Shown here: positions 1 through 12,352 of the stretch, piece after piece
Layout of the letters: every line of letters begins with the position of its first letter
Position numbering within the stretch: position 1 is the stretch's first letter
Origin: Okapia johnstoni
Taxonomy: Eukaryota; Chordata; Mammalia; Artiodactyla; Giraffidae
Length of the DNA stretch: 64,000 nucleotides
Direction of reading: 5' to 3'
Assembly: GCA_024291935.2 (NCBI GenBank)
Contig: CM044305.1
Coordinates: 94,480,397-94,544,396, forward strand
Made by a program: the position numbers and the translations under genes
The notes under the pieces: model-generated
The model's input: only the letters and a program-made list of their open reading frames with translations
The model's database searches: none
Told to the model about the DNA's origin: nothing

Positions 1-120
1 ACTCAAGGGCAGGTCTGGCTCAGTCTCTTGTGGGGGTCACTGCTCCTTTCCCTTGGTCCTGGTGCATCTCCATTGCTGCCCTGCAAATAGGCTCATCAAT
101 ACCATCTTTCTAGATTCCAT

Positions 121-243
121 GCGTGCTAAGTAGCTTCAGTCATGTCCGACTCTTGTGACCCCATGGACTGTGGCCCATGAGGCTCCTCTATCCATGGGAT
201 TTCCCTGGCTAGAATCCTGGAGTGAGTTGCCATTTCTTTCTCC
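121..243 (-). repeat. Bov-tA SINE fragment
   Basis: Reverse-strand copy lacking its tRNA-like head. The gtccgactcttgtgacccc core and the ggctcctctatccatggg block are recognisable. Confidence 0.8.
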
Positions 244-1040
244 ACATATCCTTATTAACCACAGATTAAAAAGATGCTGTCAGTTTAGGTTACATTTACA
301 GGAGTAGAATATCCAAAATGAGGAATATGATAATCTTACTGTTCTCCATCTGTTCACGATGATGCCTGGAATTCTTTACTCAGTTTTGGGTGCCAGAATT
401 CATGAAGACATAAATAAACCAGCAAACACTTAAATGAGCAACTAGGATGGGTGGGGAATGCAAAACTACATCATATAAAGAGTGTTTGAAGAAACTGACC
501 AGAGTGGCTTAGAGAACAGAAAACTGAAAGGGCTATAATCTCCACTCTTTAACATGTGAGTGAACAATACATTAATTAACTACTTTACTTTTTGGAGACA
601 TAATTAGGTTGATTATATAAGGAAGAACACTCAAATAGAGTTCTCTGAAGATGGAATGTGTATATGTTATTTATTTTGAAAAACTATTCTTGACCACTCT
701 GTTCCTAAATTTGGGTTTTTTCCTTTCCTCTGTAGTACTAATACTTTGTATTTTCCACTATCATACGTAACCCTTTCCATACTGCATTGTAATGGCCAGC
801 TCTGTGAAGACAGAGACTTTAGCAGCGTTAGTAATGTGTCTAATTATTAAAACTGGGCACACAGTAGGCACTCAATAAATGAGTGGACAAATGAGGGTAA
901 GGCATACCAGAACATAGAGGGTAAACATGCAAAAGTAAAGGCAAATAGATTGAAATAAGCATGGTACATGTATGCCAGGAGATTAAGCAGGGAGGGGGTG
1001 TTGTATAAAGTGAGAAGGACTGCCTGATAGTAGTCAAGAG
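244..1040. other. Intergenic, no gene seen
   Basis: AT-rich sequence without a supported gene. A short MIR/L2-like tail (cacagtaggcactcaataaatg) lies at about 855-885. Open frames crossing into the TA repeat encode only Tyr-Ile runs and are artefacts. Confidence 0.5.
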
Positions 1041-1041
1041 T

Positions 1042-1105
<64 letters not shown>

Positions 1106-1106
1106 G
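1041..1106. repeat. (TA)n microsatellite
   Basis: About 65 bases of nearly uninterrupted TA dinucleotide broken by single G or A bases. Long runs of this kind are usually length-polymorphic. It sits directly before a plus-strand SINE. Confidence 0.9.
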
Positions 1107-1115
1107 TAAAATCAA

Positions 1116-1332
1116 GCTTCCTGAGTGGCTCAGTCATAAAGAATCCACCCGCATTGCAGGAGACACAGGAGACAAGGGTTCAATCCCTGGGTTGGGAAGA
1201 TCCCCTGGAGAAGGAAATGGCAACCCACTCCAGTATTCTTGTCTGAGAAATCCCATGGACAGAGAAGCCTGGAGGGCTTCAGTCCTTGCAGTTGCAAAGA
1301 GTCGGAGAGGACTGAGCGTCTGAGCATGCATT
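1116..1332 (+). repeat. Bov-tA SINE
   Basis: Near full-length plus-strand copy, with a diverged tRNA-like head (caatccctgggttgggaaga) and the downstream ggcaacccactccagtattc block, ending near a gagcatgcat tail. Confidence 0.9.
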
Positions 1333-1559
1333 CATACTCAAAGTTGCTAAGGCAGAGTGGAATCAGATTACAAAAGATCTTGAATGCCAGAGTGAAGAAC
1401 TTCAACTTAATGAATAAGGCACTAAGAAATCATGTGAATAAACACCTTTAAATCTCCGCTTTAGACCCACAAATATCTATTTTCTACATACTGATCTTCA
1501 TGAAGATTAAGGACAACTTAGTAATAAGTTGATCTTAGGTGAATGCTTTTGTTTTTTAC

Positions 1560-1882
1560 CAGCCATTTTTTAGGTATAATTTAGAATTCACCAATTGTAA
1601 GCAGACAGTTCTATGAGTTGTGACAAGTGAACATAGACATGCAAACACCACTACAATCAAAATAAATAGCATTTCTTTCACCCCCCCAAAAGGTCCTTCA
1701 CTCTGCTTTGCAGAAATCTTGTACTTCCAACCCTCGTCCCTGGCAACCACTGATTTATTCTCCATTACTATAGTTTGCCTTTTCTAGAATGCCATACAAA
1801 TGGAATCATACAATATACAGCCTTTTAGGTCTGGCTTCTTTCACTTAGCATAATATTTCTTCAAGATTCATCTATGTTTGCT
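1560..1882 (-). repeat. Old L1 3' region, first part, split by BovB
   Basis: The reverse complement shows the conserved L1 3' text around tggttgccaggg and tggaatcataca. The element stops at 1882 and resumes at about 2690, so it was split by the later BovB insertion. Confidence 0.75.
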
Positions 1883-2680
1883 AGAAATAACAACCTCAGA
1901 TATGCAGATGAAACCACCCTAATGGCAGAAAATGAGGAGGAACTAAAGAGCCTCCTGATGAAGGTGAAAGAGGAGAGTGAAAAAGCTGGCTTAAAACTCA
2001 GCATTCAAAGAATGAAGATCATGGTATCTGGTCCCATCATTTTATGGCAAATAGATGGGGAAAAAATGGAAACAGTGGCAGATTTTATTTTCTTGGGCTC
2101 CAAAATAACTATGCTCGGTGACTGCAGCCATGAAATTAAAAGACGTTTGCTCCTTGGAAGAAAAGCTATGACAAACCTAGTGCATTAGTGTATTAAAAAG
2201 CAGAGACATCACTTTGCCGACAAAGGTCTATATACTCAAAGCTATGGTTTTTCCAGTAGCCATGTACAGATGTGAGAGTTGGACCATAAAGAAGACTGAG
2301 CACCGAAGACTTGATGTTTTGATGCTGGAGAAGACTCTTGAGAGTCCCTTGGACTGCAAGGAGATCAAACTAGTTAATCCTAAAAGAAATCAACCCTGAA
2401 TATTCACTGGAAGGACTGATGCTGTAGCTGAACCTCCAATACTTTGTCCACCTGATACGAACAGCCAACTCATTGAAATAGACCCTGATGCTAGGAAAGA
2501 TTGAGGGCAAGAGGAGAGGGGGATGACAGGGGATGAGTTGGTTGGATGGCGCCACCAACTCAATGGACATAAACTTGAGTAAACTGTGGGAGACAGTAAA
2601 GGACAGTGAAGCCTGACATGCTACAGTCCATAGGGTCACAAAGAGTCAGACACCACTTAGTGACTGAACAGCAACAACAA
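1883..2680 (+). mobile_element. BovB (RTE LINE) 3' fragment, decayed reverse transcriptase
   Basis: Encodes a broken C-terminal part of the BovB reverse transcriptase: the catalytic YADD box appears as YADE, followed by recognisable EEELKSLLMKVKEESEKAGLKL and DFIFLGSKIT segments, then frameshifts at about 2188 and 2399. It is 5' truncated and inserted in an older L1. The imperfect flanking repeats atgtttgct (to 1882) and atatttgct (2681-2689) look like its target-site duplication. It cannot be active. Confidence 0.9.
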
Positions 2681-2689
2681 ATATTTGCT

Positions 2690-2840
2690 ACATCTATCAA
2701 TAGTCTGTTCCCTTTTCTTGATGAGTAGTATTCTGTAATTCGTGTGTAGTACAATTTATTTATCCATTCACCAGCTGATGGGCATTTGGAATGTTTATAG
2801 TTTGAGGCTACTATGAATAAATTTGCTGTGACCATTCAAA
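2690..2840 (-). repeat. Old L1 3' region, second part
   Basis: Continuation of the minus-strand L1: tttatccattcaccagctgatgg and gctactatgaataaatttgct are the reverse of standard L1 3' text. Together with 1560-1882 it forms one element. Confidence 0.75.
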
Positions 2841-3095
2841 TAGCAATGGTGATGTGCTTGTAGAGCCCTTCAACTCAGTCCAAAGACATCTAGCAAGAGT
2901 TGGATAGCCCTGGAAGTAATGATTGGACTAAGAATCTATCAGGACTTACATTTATCTCTCCCTCCACCTGATCTAATTCATCAGTATTATTATAAGGGTA
3001 TTGTTGTTGATGACTCAAAGTTGAAACACATTGATTTCTCACTTCTCTTCTGAAGACTTTTGTGCATACAGATATATCGTAACCACTCAAATATT

Positions 3096-3285
3096 TGCAT
3101 CTTCTCTCCCTCCCTCCTGTTTTCTCTATTTTCCCTTTATTTCTGTGCCTCTTTGCCCTTTTCTTCCTCTTTTCTCATTTTCCTCCTCTTCCTATCTTTT
3201 CCATCTATCCTTCCCTTTCCTTATTATCTTCTACCTTTTGTTTCCCTTTCATTTCCCCTCTCCTTCCCTGTCATCTTCTAACATA
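3096..3285. repeat. Pyrimidine-rich low-complexity tract
   Basis: About 190 bases composed almost only of C and T (cctccctcctgttttctcta style). All three plus-strand frames are open only because of this composition. Such tracts can adopt triplex structures. Confidence 0.85.
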
Positions 3286-3309
3286 GCAATTTATATTTAC
3301 AAAATGTTT

Positions 3310-3900
3310 AAACCAAGGAAGTAGACAATTTGCATGAGCTGTTACACACCATAAGCATTTTGTGCACTGTCAATTCATTTTATTTACTTGTTTTAACTAT
3401 GAGGATACAAAGCACTCAGTCCCATTCCTATTATATGAGATCACATCAGTCAATTACACCTAATTTCCTATAGTGATTCTGAGAATTTCAGCTGGATAGA
3501 GCTTTTATGTTTTGCTTTAAAGTACGCAGTTGTTGATTCCTATGCCACATACCAACGCCAACCCTTCCTGCCCCCCATTAAAACTCCTATGTTTTGACAA
3601 ATTGGAGTCATTAGTATTTCAGCCCTCTGAAATAGGTTTAATCATTCAGGCTGTGATGTTCTATGTTCAAACTTTTGTATTAACAAACTACCTCTTTTCT
3701 TCGTCTTGTTAAATAAGAACCTGATATTTAAGCATCCTAGATTAGTGTTACAAGAGCACTTTCAGCCCACCCATGAGGACCTGTGCTCAGATTCTCATGT
3801 CCAATGCCAGAAAGCATTAAGGAGAATAAAGAAGCTCATTTTATAGCTTTATTAGAATTGCTCCTTTTGTACCTAGGCCTTTTTTTTGTCTACAAGACTT
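3310..3900 (+). repeat. Locus-specific diverged repeat unit, copy A
   Basis: Shows the shared order ataagcattttgtgcact ... atcacatcagtcaattac ... cctaatttcctatagtg ... gagaatttcagctgg, then about 370 bases later agctttattagaattgctcc. The same order and spacing recur at 49.6 and 52.4 kb. I do not recognise it as a named transposable element. Confidence 0.55.
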
Positions 3901-3909
3901 TGGCTTAAG

Positions 3910-5448
3910 AATCTGTGCTAGTTAACTCAGATTCTCTTTCCTTTCCCAGGGTCATGAAGGCTTTTCTAAAAATGAAATGTGGAGGAGGTGGGGTTTACTG
4001 TGGTCCAGTCCTGCTAGCTATGAGTGGGGAAGCACAAGAGTAAGGGGGAAGTGAAAAGGGGTTGCAGAGAAGTGTGGTGTCTAGGATATGCAGGGAAATT
4101 ATACATGTGTCATAGAACCAAACTGGAACATCATCGACTTGGGGTACAGCTTTAGGGAGGAAGTATAAGTGAACAAAAGTGGAAGGAAGAGACAAGGGCC
4201 AAAAGAGAGGGGGAAAGAGTGGGAGGAGGAGACAATGTCCAAGGAGGATTCAAAGACAAGGACCTTCTGTTCCTCCTCATTTCTAGGCTGAGGTAGCCCA
4301 GGCCTACTCAGCATTCCCTCTTCTGCATGGTTTTCAGACTTCAGCGTCTTCCTCTCGCCCTTTTAGATGCATTTTAGTTTGTGGCTGCTGTCCAAATGTT
4401 GTTCCCATCCTGCTATTTTCACTGAACACTTCAAGTACATGTCCGCCAAGCACAGAGCTGGGCTGTGCTATCACGCCCTTGTTTCTGACTCTATCTTTCT
4501 ATTAATGCAGATGAAGATGAATTTAGTTTTTGGTGCAACCACAACACACAACTGAATAATACTGAGCTTACAGTCCCTGAAAACCCCTAAATCTTTTTTA
4601 TGTGTGTTGCTACTTAGCCACATCACATCCTCTGCTTGTACATCTGGGGGTTTTTGGACTCAAATGCAGAATTGCACATTCATGTTTGTGAATATTTAAA
4701 AATTATTTTTGAAGCATGTACTATTAAGCTTATTTCAGAGTTATTTTGAAAATAACTCTCATCAATTCTGCAGTCAAGTAAATGTCTTATTTTGTTTTGT
4801 TTTCATGCTGGCAATTAATTTTCAGAATGAAGGCACAGATAATTAGGCATTCAAGGGCATTTAAATTTTCAAAATTCATCTTTTAAATGTTAACATTCTC
4901 AAGTTTAACCTGTTGTCAAATAACAGATTTAAATTCTTCATTTTATTGTCTGTTTCACCCTAAGGTAGAAAAAACGTGGTATATGCCTAGTCTGTCCCCA
5001 GCCTCCTAAAGTGGTGCAGTGCTGCAAAAACAACCACAGTCCCTCGTTGCTGGGCAATGGACAGCGTCACAAATCAAACTCCCTTCGTTTTTGCATCTAC
5101 TTGTCTAGCTTAATGTTGAGACAGTCACAAACAAGGTATTTTGCTATATAAATGTGATTGCTAACATATTTCAGGAATATTTTAGATCTTACTTCGTGTT
5201 TATGTGGACTTAATGTGTTGTTAATTGTGGAAGAGATACAAATTATTTAGAGCCAAAATTAAAATTACATTAAAAGAACTCAATATAACCTTATTACCTT
5301 GTGATAAACATGACTTTTAGAAAAGCCTCTCTGTTCATATTTTCCATTTGAATGACTTCCAGCAGATGACATTAAGTTATAAGGTGATAGATTTATAAAA
5401 TCATAGAATGGTCTCCTCATTTGAAAGGAAATTCAGGTTGTTGTTACT
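3910..5448. other. Intergenic, no gene seen
   Basis: Unremarkable AT-rich non-coding sequence without any repeat I can name. The short open frames lack homology to known proteins and have no splice-supported partners. Confidence 0.5.
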
Positions 5449-5466
5449 TTTTTTTTTTTTTTTTTT
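5449..5466. repeat. Poly-T tract
   Basis: An 18-base run of T, possibly the tail of an old minus-strand retroelement that I cannot otherwise recognise. Confidence 0.8.
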
Positions 5467-6438
5467 GCTAATCTCCTAGGGAACACAAATTCAAAGAACA
5501 CTCTCACAGTCTGGGATGCCTTATTAATATATTTCCATTTCTGCTCAGTTTATGTCTAGTTCTTTAGGGTATCTGCTAACAATATTATTCAAGAACATCT
5601 TTCAAAAGTATCACAAGCTGTTATGACCATTATCAGTTATAATAGCTATATTATATATGGCATGTCAACATTCGGTCCAAAGATACCACTGCCTCTGAAC
5701 AAATTATTTTTCCTGCAATTAGGTGTTGTATACTAAGCTAGCTAAAAAAATAAGAATTGGACCCATGTACCAAGGTTCTATTTAGCAGAACTGTCTTGAA
5801 GGAAAATGAACAAAATGGATCTGTGAGCACTTTGTAGGAAAGGAACAATGTGCAATGCATAGAGTATTATAATAAAAATAATAACAGTCATCAGATCTGA
5901 CCTAAGGGAAATTGAACAGCAAAAGTAAAAGCAATTTCACAACCCTTATATAACCATCTTCTTCTTTTTTATTGTTGTTGTTTTCTTTGGTTTCCATGGT
6001 GAACTGTATTTGCATGAAAGGCTTACCACTTGGATTAACTGCCCCCATTAGTCCAACTTCACCTCACTCTCCAAAAACACCTTACCACTTTTCCATTTAA
6101 CCAAATATCCAGATAAACTCAACTAAACAGCTAATGAGTTCAGAAAAAATGGTCAGAATAAATACTGACTTGACTATCTCAAGACAATTTGGAAGAAGTT
6201 GAACAGAAGTTGGCCTTTGAAATGATACTATAGGTAATATGGCCAACTGTGCAAACTAGGAATGAGTTTCTTCTGATACAATTGGCAACTTTAAGAAGAA
6301 TAAGTTGGCAGTTCCAAAACAAGGAAAACTGATGGAAATAAGTGCTGTTGGAAGAGTGGAAATTTGATGCTTCTGATGATTATTTTTCTTTATTATATTT
6401 AAAATTGTAATATTTCATGTTTATTAATCATAAACTAA

Positions 6439-6513
6439 ATATATGAACTATAAATGATGCACACTATATATATCTAGTATACAGTAGTTGTGCATTATTT
6501 ATAGTTCATATAT
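6439..6513. repeat. 75-bp near-perfect hairpin
   Basis: Arms 6439-6463 and 6489-6513 are reverse complements at 24 of 25 positions, around a 25-base TA-rich loop. It could be a small non-autonomous DNA transposon remnant, a cruciform-prone palindrome or a hairpin RNA source. Confidence 0.85.
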
Positions 6514-6758
6514 GTGTGTCTATATATATATTTCCTCTGGCTCTTTTGCTTTACCTAGTTGAACATGTGTTTTTTCCCTAATGTTAATATAAATTTAGAC
6601 TAAGAGAAATGTTGCAAGGTTAGTAAAAAATTTCAGCTCCAAAATTCTCAGAGTCCCTAAATTTTGACATTTTAATATATTTATTTCCTCTCTCTCTCTT
6701 TCCCTGAACAATTTAAGAGTAAGTTGAAAATTTAATATCCACATCACTCATGACTGCA

Positions 6759-7033
6759 CTTCCCCGACAGCTCAGTTGGTAAAGAATCTGCCTGCAATGC
6801 AGGAGACCCTGGTTCGATTCCTGGGTCAGGAAGATCCACTGGAGACAGGAAAGACTACCCACTCCAGTATTCTTGGGCTTCCCTTGTGAAGAATACGCCT
6901 GTGATGCGGGAGACCTGGGTTCGATCCCTGGGTTGGGAAGATCCCCTGGAGAAGGGAAAGGCTACCCACTCCAGTATTCTGTCCATGGGGTGGCAAAGAG
7001 TCAGACATGACTGAGTGACTTTCACTTTTCACT
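6759..7033 (+). repeat. Bov-tA SINE, dimeric
   Basis: Two successive tRNA-like heads (each with the gttcgat B-box-like block and ctgggt...gaagatc) share one 3' end, gagtgactttcacttttcac. The first unit stops at ccagtattcttgggcttccc where the second begins. Confidence 0.9.
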
Positions 7034-7287
7034 CTTAAATATTTAAGTGTGTCTTTCTTAACAGCAAGGAGTGCTGATTATTTTTTAAATATACCCTAAA
7101 ATATTACTCAACTTTTTAAAAGTTCCTTTTGTAATCACAAATTTGTTTTCATAGTAGAAAATACAAGGATGAAGAAAAAAGAGCATCACCAATAATTCTT
7201 CACAACATAAAGAAATGACCAGCATGAACGTTTTGTCTGGTCTTTGAGGTGTTTTCTATGTAACTTTTATGGGCTATCACTCACTCT

Positions 7288-7490
7288 GTGTTCAGTTGCT
7301 TCAGTTATGTCCGACTCTTTGTGACCCTATAGACTAGCCCTCCAGGCTCCTGGATCTATGGGATTTCCCAGGCAAGAATACTGGAGTGGGTTGCTATTTC
7401 CTTCTCCAGGGGATCTTCCCAACCTAGGCGTCAAACCCACATCTCTTATGTCTCCTGCATTGGCAGGTGGATTCTTTACCCACTGAGTCA
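7288..7490 (-). repeat. Bov-tA SINE
   Basis: Reverse-strand copy retaining both the ccgactctttgtgacc block and the tRNA-like head (cattggcaggtggattcttt). Confidence 0.9.
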
Positions 7491-7759
7491 TAACACTCAT
7501 ATTATAAGTTACAAAATCATAATATTTCTCAAATTCTTTATAAAAGTTATTCTTAAAAATCCAGTACATTGACCCTCATCTTTTTCAGAGAAACAATACT
7601 GACATTTCTTAGCTTAGGCTGAAAATTCCAAGGCAGTTTTGCCTCTCTTTCTCCCCCAAATAGTTTGCAGATTCATTCTTATCTTCACAATATCTCTCTT
7701 CTTTCCTCTTTCAGTTTTCATTCACCTATTTATTCAAAATTTCTAACGACTTTCTATGC

Positions 7760-7885
7760 AAATTTGGGACCTAGATTCAAATTGTAGCTCCCCCTCTGAC
7801 TAACTTGTGTGATCTTAAACAGGTTACTTAGCCTCTCTGGGCCTCACTTTTCTCATGTGTAAAACAGGGATTCTAGTAGTGATAC
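7760..7885 (+). repeat. MIR SINE
   Basis: Core text ggttacttagcctctctggg and cacttttctcatgtgtaaaa matches the MIR core region. Confidence 0.8.
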
Positions 7886-7887
7886 AC

Positions 7888-8220
7888 AGTAGTCCCCTCT
7901 TATCCGTGGTTTTGCTTTCTTCCGTTTCCATTACCCAAGGTCAACTGTGGTCCAAAAATATTAAACGGATAGCTCCAAAGATAAACAATTCATGAGTTTT
8001 AACTTACATACCATTCTGAAGTAGTGTGGCAACTCTCAGGCTATCGAAACCCGTGCCACCCAGGATCCCCAAGCATCGACATCATCTGCTCCTGACAACC
8101 AACCACTGACATCATCATAGCCTGATGATCCATGACCTCCTGAAGCAGATGGTCCTCCTTCTGAGAAACGTCACAATGCCTCCCTCATTCACCTCACTCC
8201 ATCTCATCACGTAGGCATTT
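7888..8220 (+). repeat. Tigger-like DNA transposon fragment
   Basis: The sequence cagtagtcccctcttatccg, then tggtccaaaaatattaaacg and aaacaattcatgagttttaa, resembles the 5' end of Tigger/pogo-type elements as I remember them. There is no transposase reading frame. The subfamily is uncertain. Confidence 0.55.
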
Positions 8221-8280
8221 TATCACAATAAGGTATTTTTGAGAGAGAGAGAGAGCACAGTCACACAATTTTCATTACAG

Positions 8281-8469
8281 TTGTTGTTTAGTCGCGAAAT
8301 TGTGTTCGACTCTTTGCAACCCCATGGACTATAGCCCGCCAGGCTCCTCTGTCCATGGGATTTCCCAGGCAAGGATATCGGAGTGGGTTGCCATTTCCTT
8401 CTCCAGGGGATCTTTCTGACCCGGGGATTGGCAGGTGGATTCTTTACCACTGAGCCACTAGGGAAGCCC
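8281..8469 (-). repeat. Bov-tA SINE
   Basis: Reverse-strand copy preceded by a short (GA)n run at about 8239-8254. The head is shortened around gacccggggattggcagg. Confidence 0.88.
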
Positions 8470-8924
8470 TTTATTACAGTATACCATTATAATTATTTAT
8501 TTTATTAGTAGTTGTTATTAATCTCTTACTATGTCTAATGTATAAATTAAACTTTATCACAGGTATGTATGTATAAGGGAAAAAGCATAGTATATATAGG
8601 ATCTGGTACTCTTTGTGGTTTCAGGCATCCACCAGGGGTCTTGGAAGGCACCTGGCTCCCAGTCAGCATTCCATAAATGTTGTTGTTTTTGTTGCTGCTA
8701 CTGTCCCTATCGCTGCCACAGAAGTGTTCTCAAGGTAAATGTGACAATGTATAGAAAATGCTTAACATGGTGCCCCACAAATAGTAAGCACGTGATAAAC
8801 AGTAACTATTATTAGCACTATGTCTGTGTTAAGCAGAAGAGGTACACAGATGAGTAAGTCACCCTCTCTCCTCTTGGAGAACTAACTATCCAGTATTTAC
8901 AGTCACCAGATTAATCCAACCGTA

Positions 8925-9275
8925 TTTCAGAGTTCAGTTAAAATGTGGCCTTATCCACAAGGCTTTCATGGACCCCTTCAGCTAGAAAAAATATTAAAAA
9001 TATTGCCTTTTACTAAAATCTTTATGACCTTTTTTCCTGCAATATTCTTATCAAATTTTAGCACATTGTTCTTTTATTTTTACTTGTTTACACATCTTTG
9101 CTCTATTTCTAGACTTTTAGTTACTAGAAAGGCAGTGAATGTGTTTTATTAATCTTTTAGCTGCCAGAGTATATGCAAAGGGTTTTGCATTCTTTTGTCC
9201 TTCCCTCTATCTTATTCCACTAAATATGTGTGTTCCTTGTTCATAGTGGACATTCAGTAAAGGTTGGTTAAGTAA
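8925..9275 (+). repeat. L2 LINE 3' fragment
   Basis: Typical L2 order: agttaaaatgtggccttatc, a region around ttgctctatttctagac, then gtggacattcagtaaaggtt at the end. An older MIR-like scrap precedes it at about 8725-8815. Confidence 0.6.
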
Positions 9276-10149
9276 ATAAGCAATGGAGTTAACCGTTTGA
9301 AATTCAAGAAAGTGCATGTTATTTTCAAAAAGTATAAAATTTAAACTACTTCTTGAGGTCATAAGAACAGACTTCCACTTCATTTTGAGTTTGTGCTAAG
9401 TTCCACTTGGTAACTTTTTGGCGCCATCTTACAGCTATTTCAAGTGGGATTCTTTCATGGTGTACATATTTTTAAAATATTGTCATGCTGTGCCCAGGAT
9501 AGTCACAGAACTTCCACAGCAAGTGCTCCTTGTTGAAGTACAAAGTTATTAATAATGACAAGTCATTTGGATACTTTAATTAGTGTCTAGCACTATTTCC
9601 ATTAGTTAATATATATTTTTAACATCATAATGCCCAATGACAATTGTACTGTCAATTTCCCTGGCACTGCAATTTCCCCAGTGGATTATGCCAACCTAAG
9701 TTTCCGGAGATCTTGTTAAAAATATTAAGAAAATATCATCTGTAGGTAAAGGTCACACAGTTAATCAAAAATATTTTTAATGCCAGCTGGCCAAACCTTT
9801 TCCTCTACTTCTTTTTAAACATGTATAAGGATCTTTCTCCTACAATTCTACCCTTTCTCTTCTTTTTGTTCACTTGGTTCTGAAGAAAAGGGTACAGGGA
9901 AAGGAGATTAGACAGGGCCATACAAAAAAATCTCTTTAGTTATCCACCCACAAACCAACCCTAGCCACTGACATCCACAAATTCAATTGTCACAGTTTGC
10001 AGAAAAGTCAGTTCTGTATCTTTAGTAACTTAAAGCCGTGAAAATTGCTTCTTATATTGAAGCATTAGAAAGTCTGTTTATCCATATACTTAGTAAAAAT
10101 ATTCACTGATTAATATGTGGAAATTTTTCTGTTTCGTTCGCTCATGTAT

Positions 10150-10231
10150 CCTCAAAAAACTACTACAATATTGTAAAGTAATTAGCCCCCAACTAAAATA
10201 AAACAAACAAACAAACAAAAAAAAAAAAAAA
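10150..10231 (+). mobile_element. L1-BT type 3' end with A-rich tail
   Basis: caatattgtaaagtaattag is the standard bovine L1 3' end, followed by an (AAAC)n/poly-A tail. A target duplication could not be identified, so the 5' limit is approximate. Confidence 0.65.
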
Positions 10232-10460
10232 TAGAAAGCAAAGTATGTGTGCAATACCCCATTTGCATAAGATCTCACAGTACCTAAACACTGTGAGCTC
10301 TAAAGACTATTTTTCAAGTTGCTCTGAATGAAGAGGTACGAAACAGCTGTTCTAATTTTTAGTGGGTGAATCTGATCGAGTTTTTTACTAGTTTCCAATA
10401 GTAATTTTCAATATTTCTGAGAATTGACATGAAAATCAGATGAAATCACCTTTTGCATTT
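10232..10460 (+). repeat. Locus-specific diverged repeat unit, copy B
   Basis: cagtacctaaacactgtgag ... agactatttttcaagttgct ... ttctgagaattgacatg align by eye to tagtacctaagcattttgag ... agattaattttattaagttg of the 52.4-kb copy. No tail segment was recognised downstream. Confidence 0.45.
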
Positions 10461-11629
10461 GAATTTACTGCACTTAATTTTTATTTTTTTCCCCCTATGC
10501 AACATCTCCTTCTCTAAACTGTCCTCCTCCAAACCCATTCAAGGTTATCTACTTGGACACATTAGAGACTGAGATAGACACTGATTTTTAAATTACCAGA
10601 TCTCTGAAAGTGCCAATATTTTCATATATGGGTATTTAATATGCATAACTGTAATTATAAACTACCCTGTCTCCGATGTCTTTTTTTTTGTTTTCTTTTG
10701 AAACAGAAACCTGAACTACTAGGAGACTGAATTAGAGGGACAGGTGGACTGTCAGCTCAAAAAGTGGCCTCTCAGCCTTGTCCCTGAGGAGAGCATGACT
10801 AACGTTAGGGAGCATTAGAAGCTAGAGAAGGTCATTTTCTGCTTGGTTAGAAGCCCTCCCCTTGGACCTAGACCATGATCAGGCCTTTCAATTTAGCACA
10901 AGGAAGAAATTTTACTAAAAAGTGCGATGGGGCACACATGGCCCTTAATGATCTGGCTCCTGTCCGTGTCCTTAGCCTCATTTCCAGACCTTTCCACACA
11001 CCTTGTGCTGCCGTACTTTGTACTTCTTTGCCCTTCTAGTCCCAAAAAAGGGGAAATCATATGGTGGAATGTCAGGGACACATTGGGTGTGTGAAGCAGA
11101 TGTTTTGAAGTAGGAAGCCTCATAAGTGCCCTCACCATACCTGATGATGGGAATGCTTCGGTCCGGAGGGCTCAGTTGAAGAACTTCCTAAGTGCTGCCA
11201 AGCAGAATTAACTGTTTTCTCCTCTACAGTCCCATAATGTTTTATCTGCCGTCTGTCTTTCAAAACTTACCATGCTCTGTATTATATTATACTTAGCTGT
11301 GAATATGGTTATATCTCCCATTAGGTCATAATCTTGAAGGCAGAGATTATCTTTATTTTCTCATCTCTCTCATCCCTTTCTACACTACTTTGGATATAAT
11401 CAAGCTGAATCCATATTTTTTAAATGTTCAAAAAGAAAAATGATGCTATGGGACCTAAGAAGATATCCATTTGAATCCTATTCAAGTTTTCCCTTTCCCA
11501 TCACTGTCCTGTCTCTACCTCTGCCATCATCACCAAGCTAAATCCCAGATACCACTGTAAAGAGATATTAAAAAAAAAAACATGATTAGGCTGAGGGTAA
11601 CAAACAGTCCTATATTCAGATTTAACTCA

Positions 11630-11780
11630 CAGTTATTGAATACTCATTTGACTGATGAGGAGATGGAGACTCAAATAACTTTCAGTAGCTTGCCAAATGT
11701 CACACAATTACACAGCTAATAAGTGGCTCTGCCAGGCCTGAAATTCAAACCCCCTGACACAAAGTCAAAATTTCTTTCTG
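11630..11780 (-). repeat. MIR SINE
   Basis: Reverse-strand MIR: gatgaggagatggagactca, tagcttgccaaatgtcaca and cagctaataagtggctctg. Confidence 0.7.
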
Positions 11781-11829
11781 CAAACACTGAAACGTTTAGA
11801 TGAACTTTTCTCACTCTCTACTTTATAAT

Positions 11830-12195
11830 TCTAATGCACCTAGTTGTTTAATCAGAAACATATTCTGTGTACCCTCAGTCAGGAAGAAGCTAAATATTTT
11901 GAACACATGAGGCTCATTTTAATGTACATTTTTATTTCCATGTTCGTGTTTTTGTGCCTTTATATAATGTTTTTTGTGTCTGTATATTGATGTATTCAGG
12001 TATTTAGTGTACTGATGTCTTTATATGTGTGCTTTTTTTTATTTAGGCATCTATCTATTTCTTCATCTTCCCTGTAGGGCTATGAAACTCTTACTCTCAA
12101 TGCTATTAGAGGAGAGCACATCAGTTAATTATACCTTAATTTCTTATAGTTTTCTGAGCATATCATAGCTTAAAATAGGTGTTGGATTTTGATTA
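11830..12195 (+). repeat. Locus-specific diverged repeat unit, copy D (interrupted)
   Basis: ctagttgtttaatcagaaac at the start and agcacatcagttaattatac ... taatttcttatagttttctg at the end match other copies. About 160 bases of unrelated TG-rich sequence lies between. It is one of the weaker copies. Confidence 0.4.
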
Positions 12196-12352
12196 AAATA
12201 TCCCAGCTCTTGAGCTTCTGGGGAACAGGAGAGAGCAGCTGTGTACAGAACCAAATTGCACAGCTTCGAAAACACCTTGAAGCCAACAGAAGCTTTAGCT
12301 ACAAGAGCAGGAAAAAAAGAGGGCAAACACTACTCAAGCTTAAAAGAGAATG

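Noticed and set aside
840..1137. Open frames encoding Tyr-Ile repeats on the minus strand
   Set aside because: They are a by-product of the (TA)n microsatellite and have no coding support.
6759..7033. tRNA-like sequences with a B-box-like gttcgat motif
   Set aside because: They are the tRNA-Glu-derived heads of SINEs, as are the similar stretches elsewhere, not functional tRNA genes.
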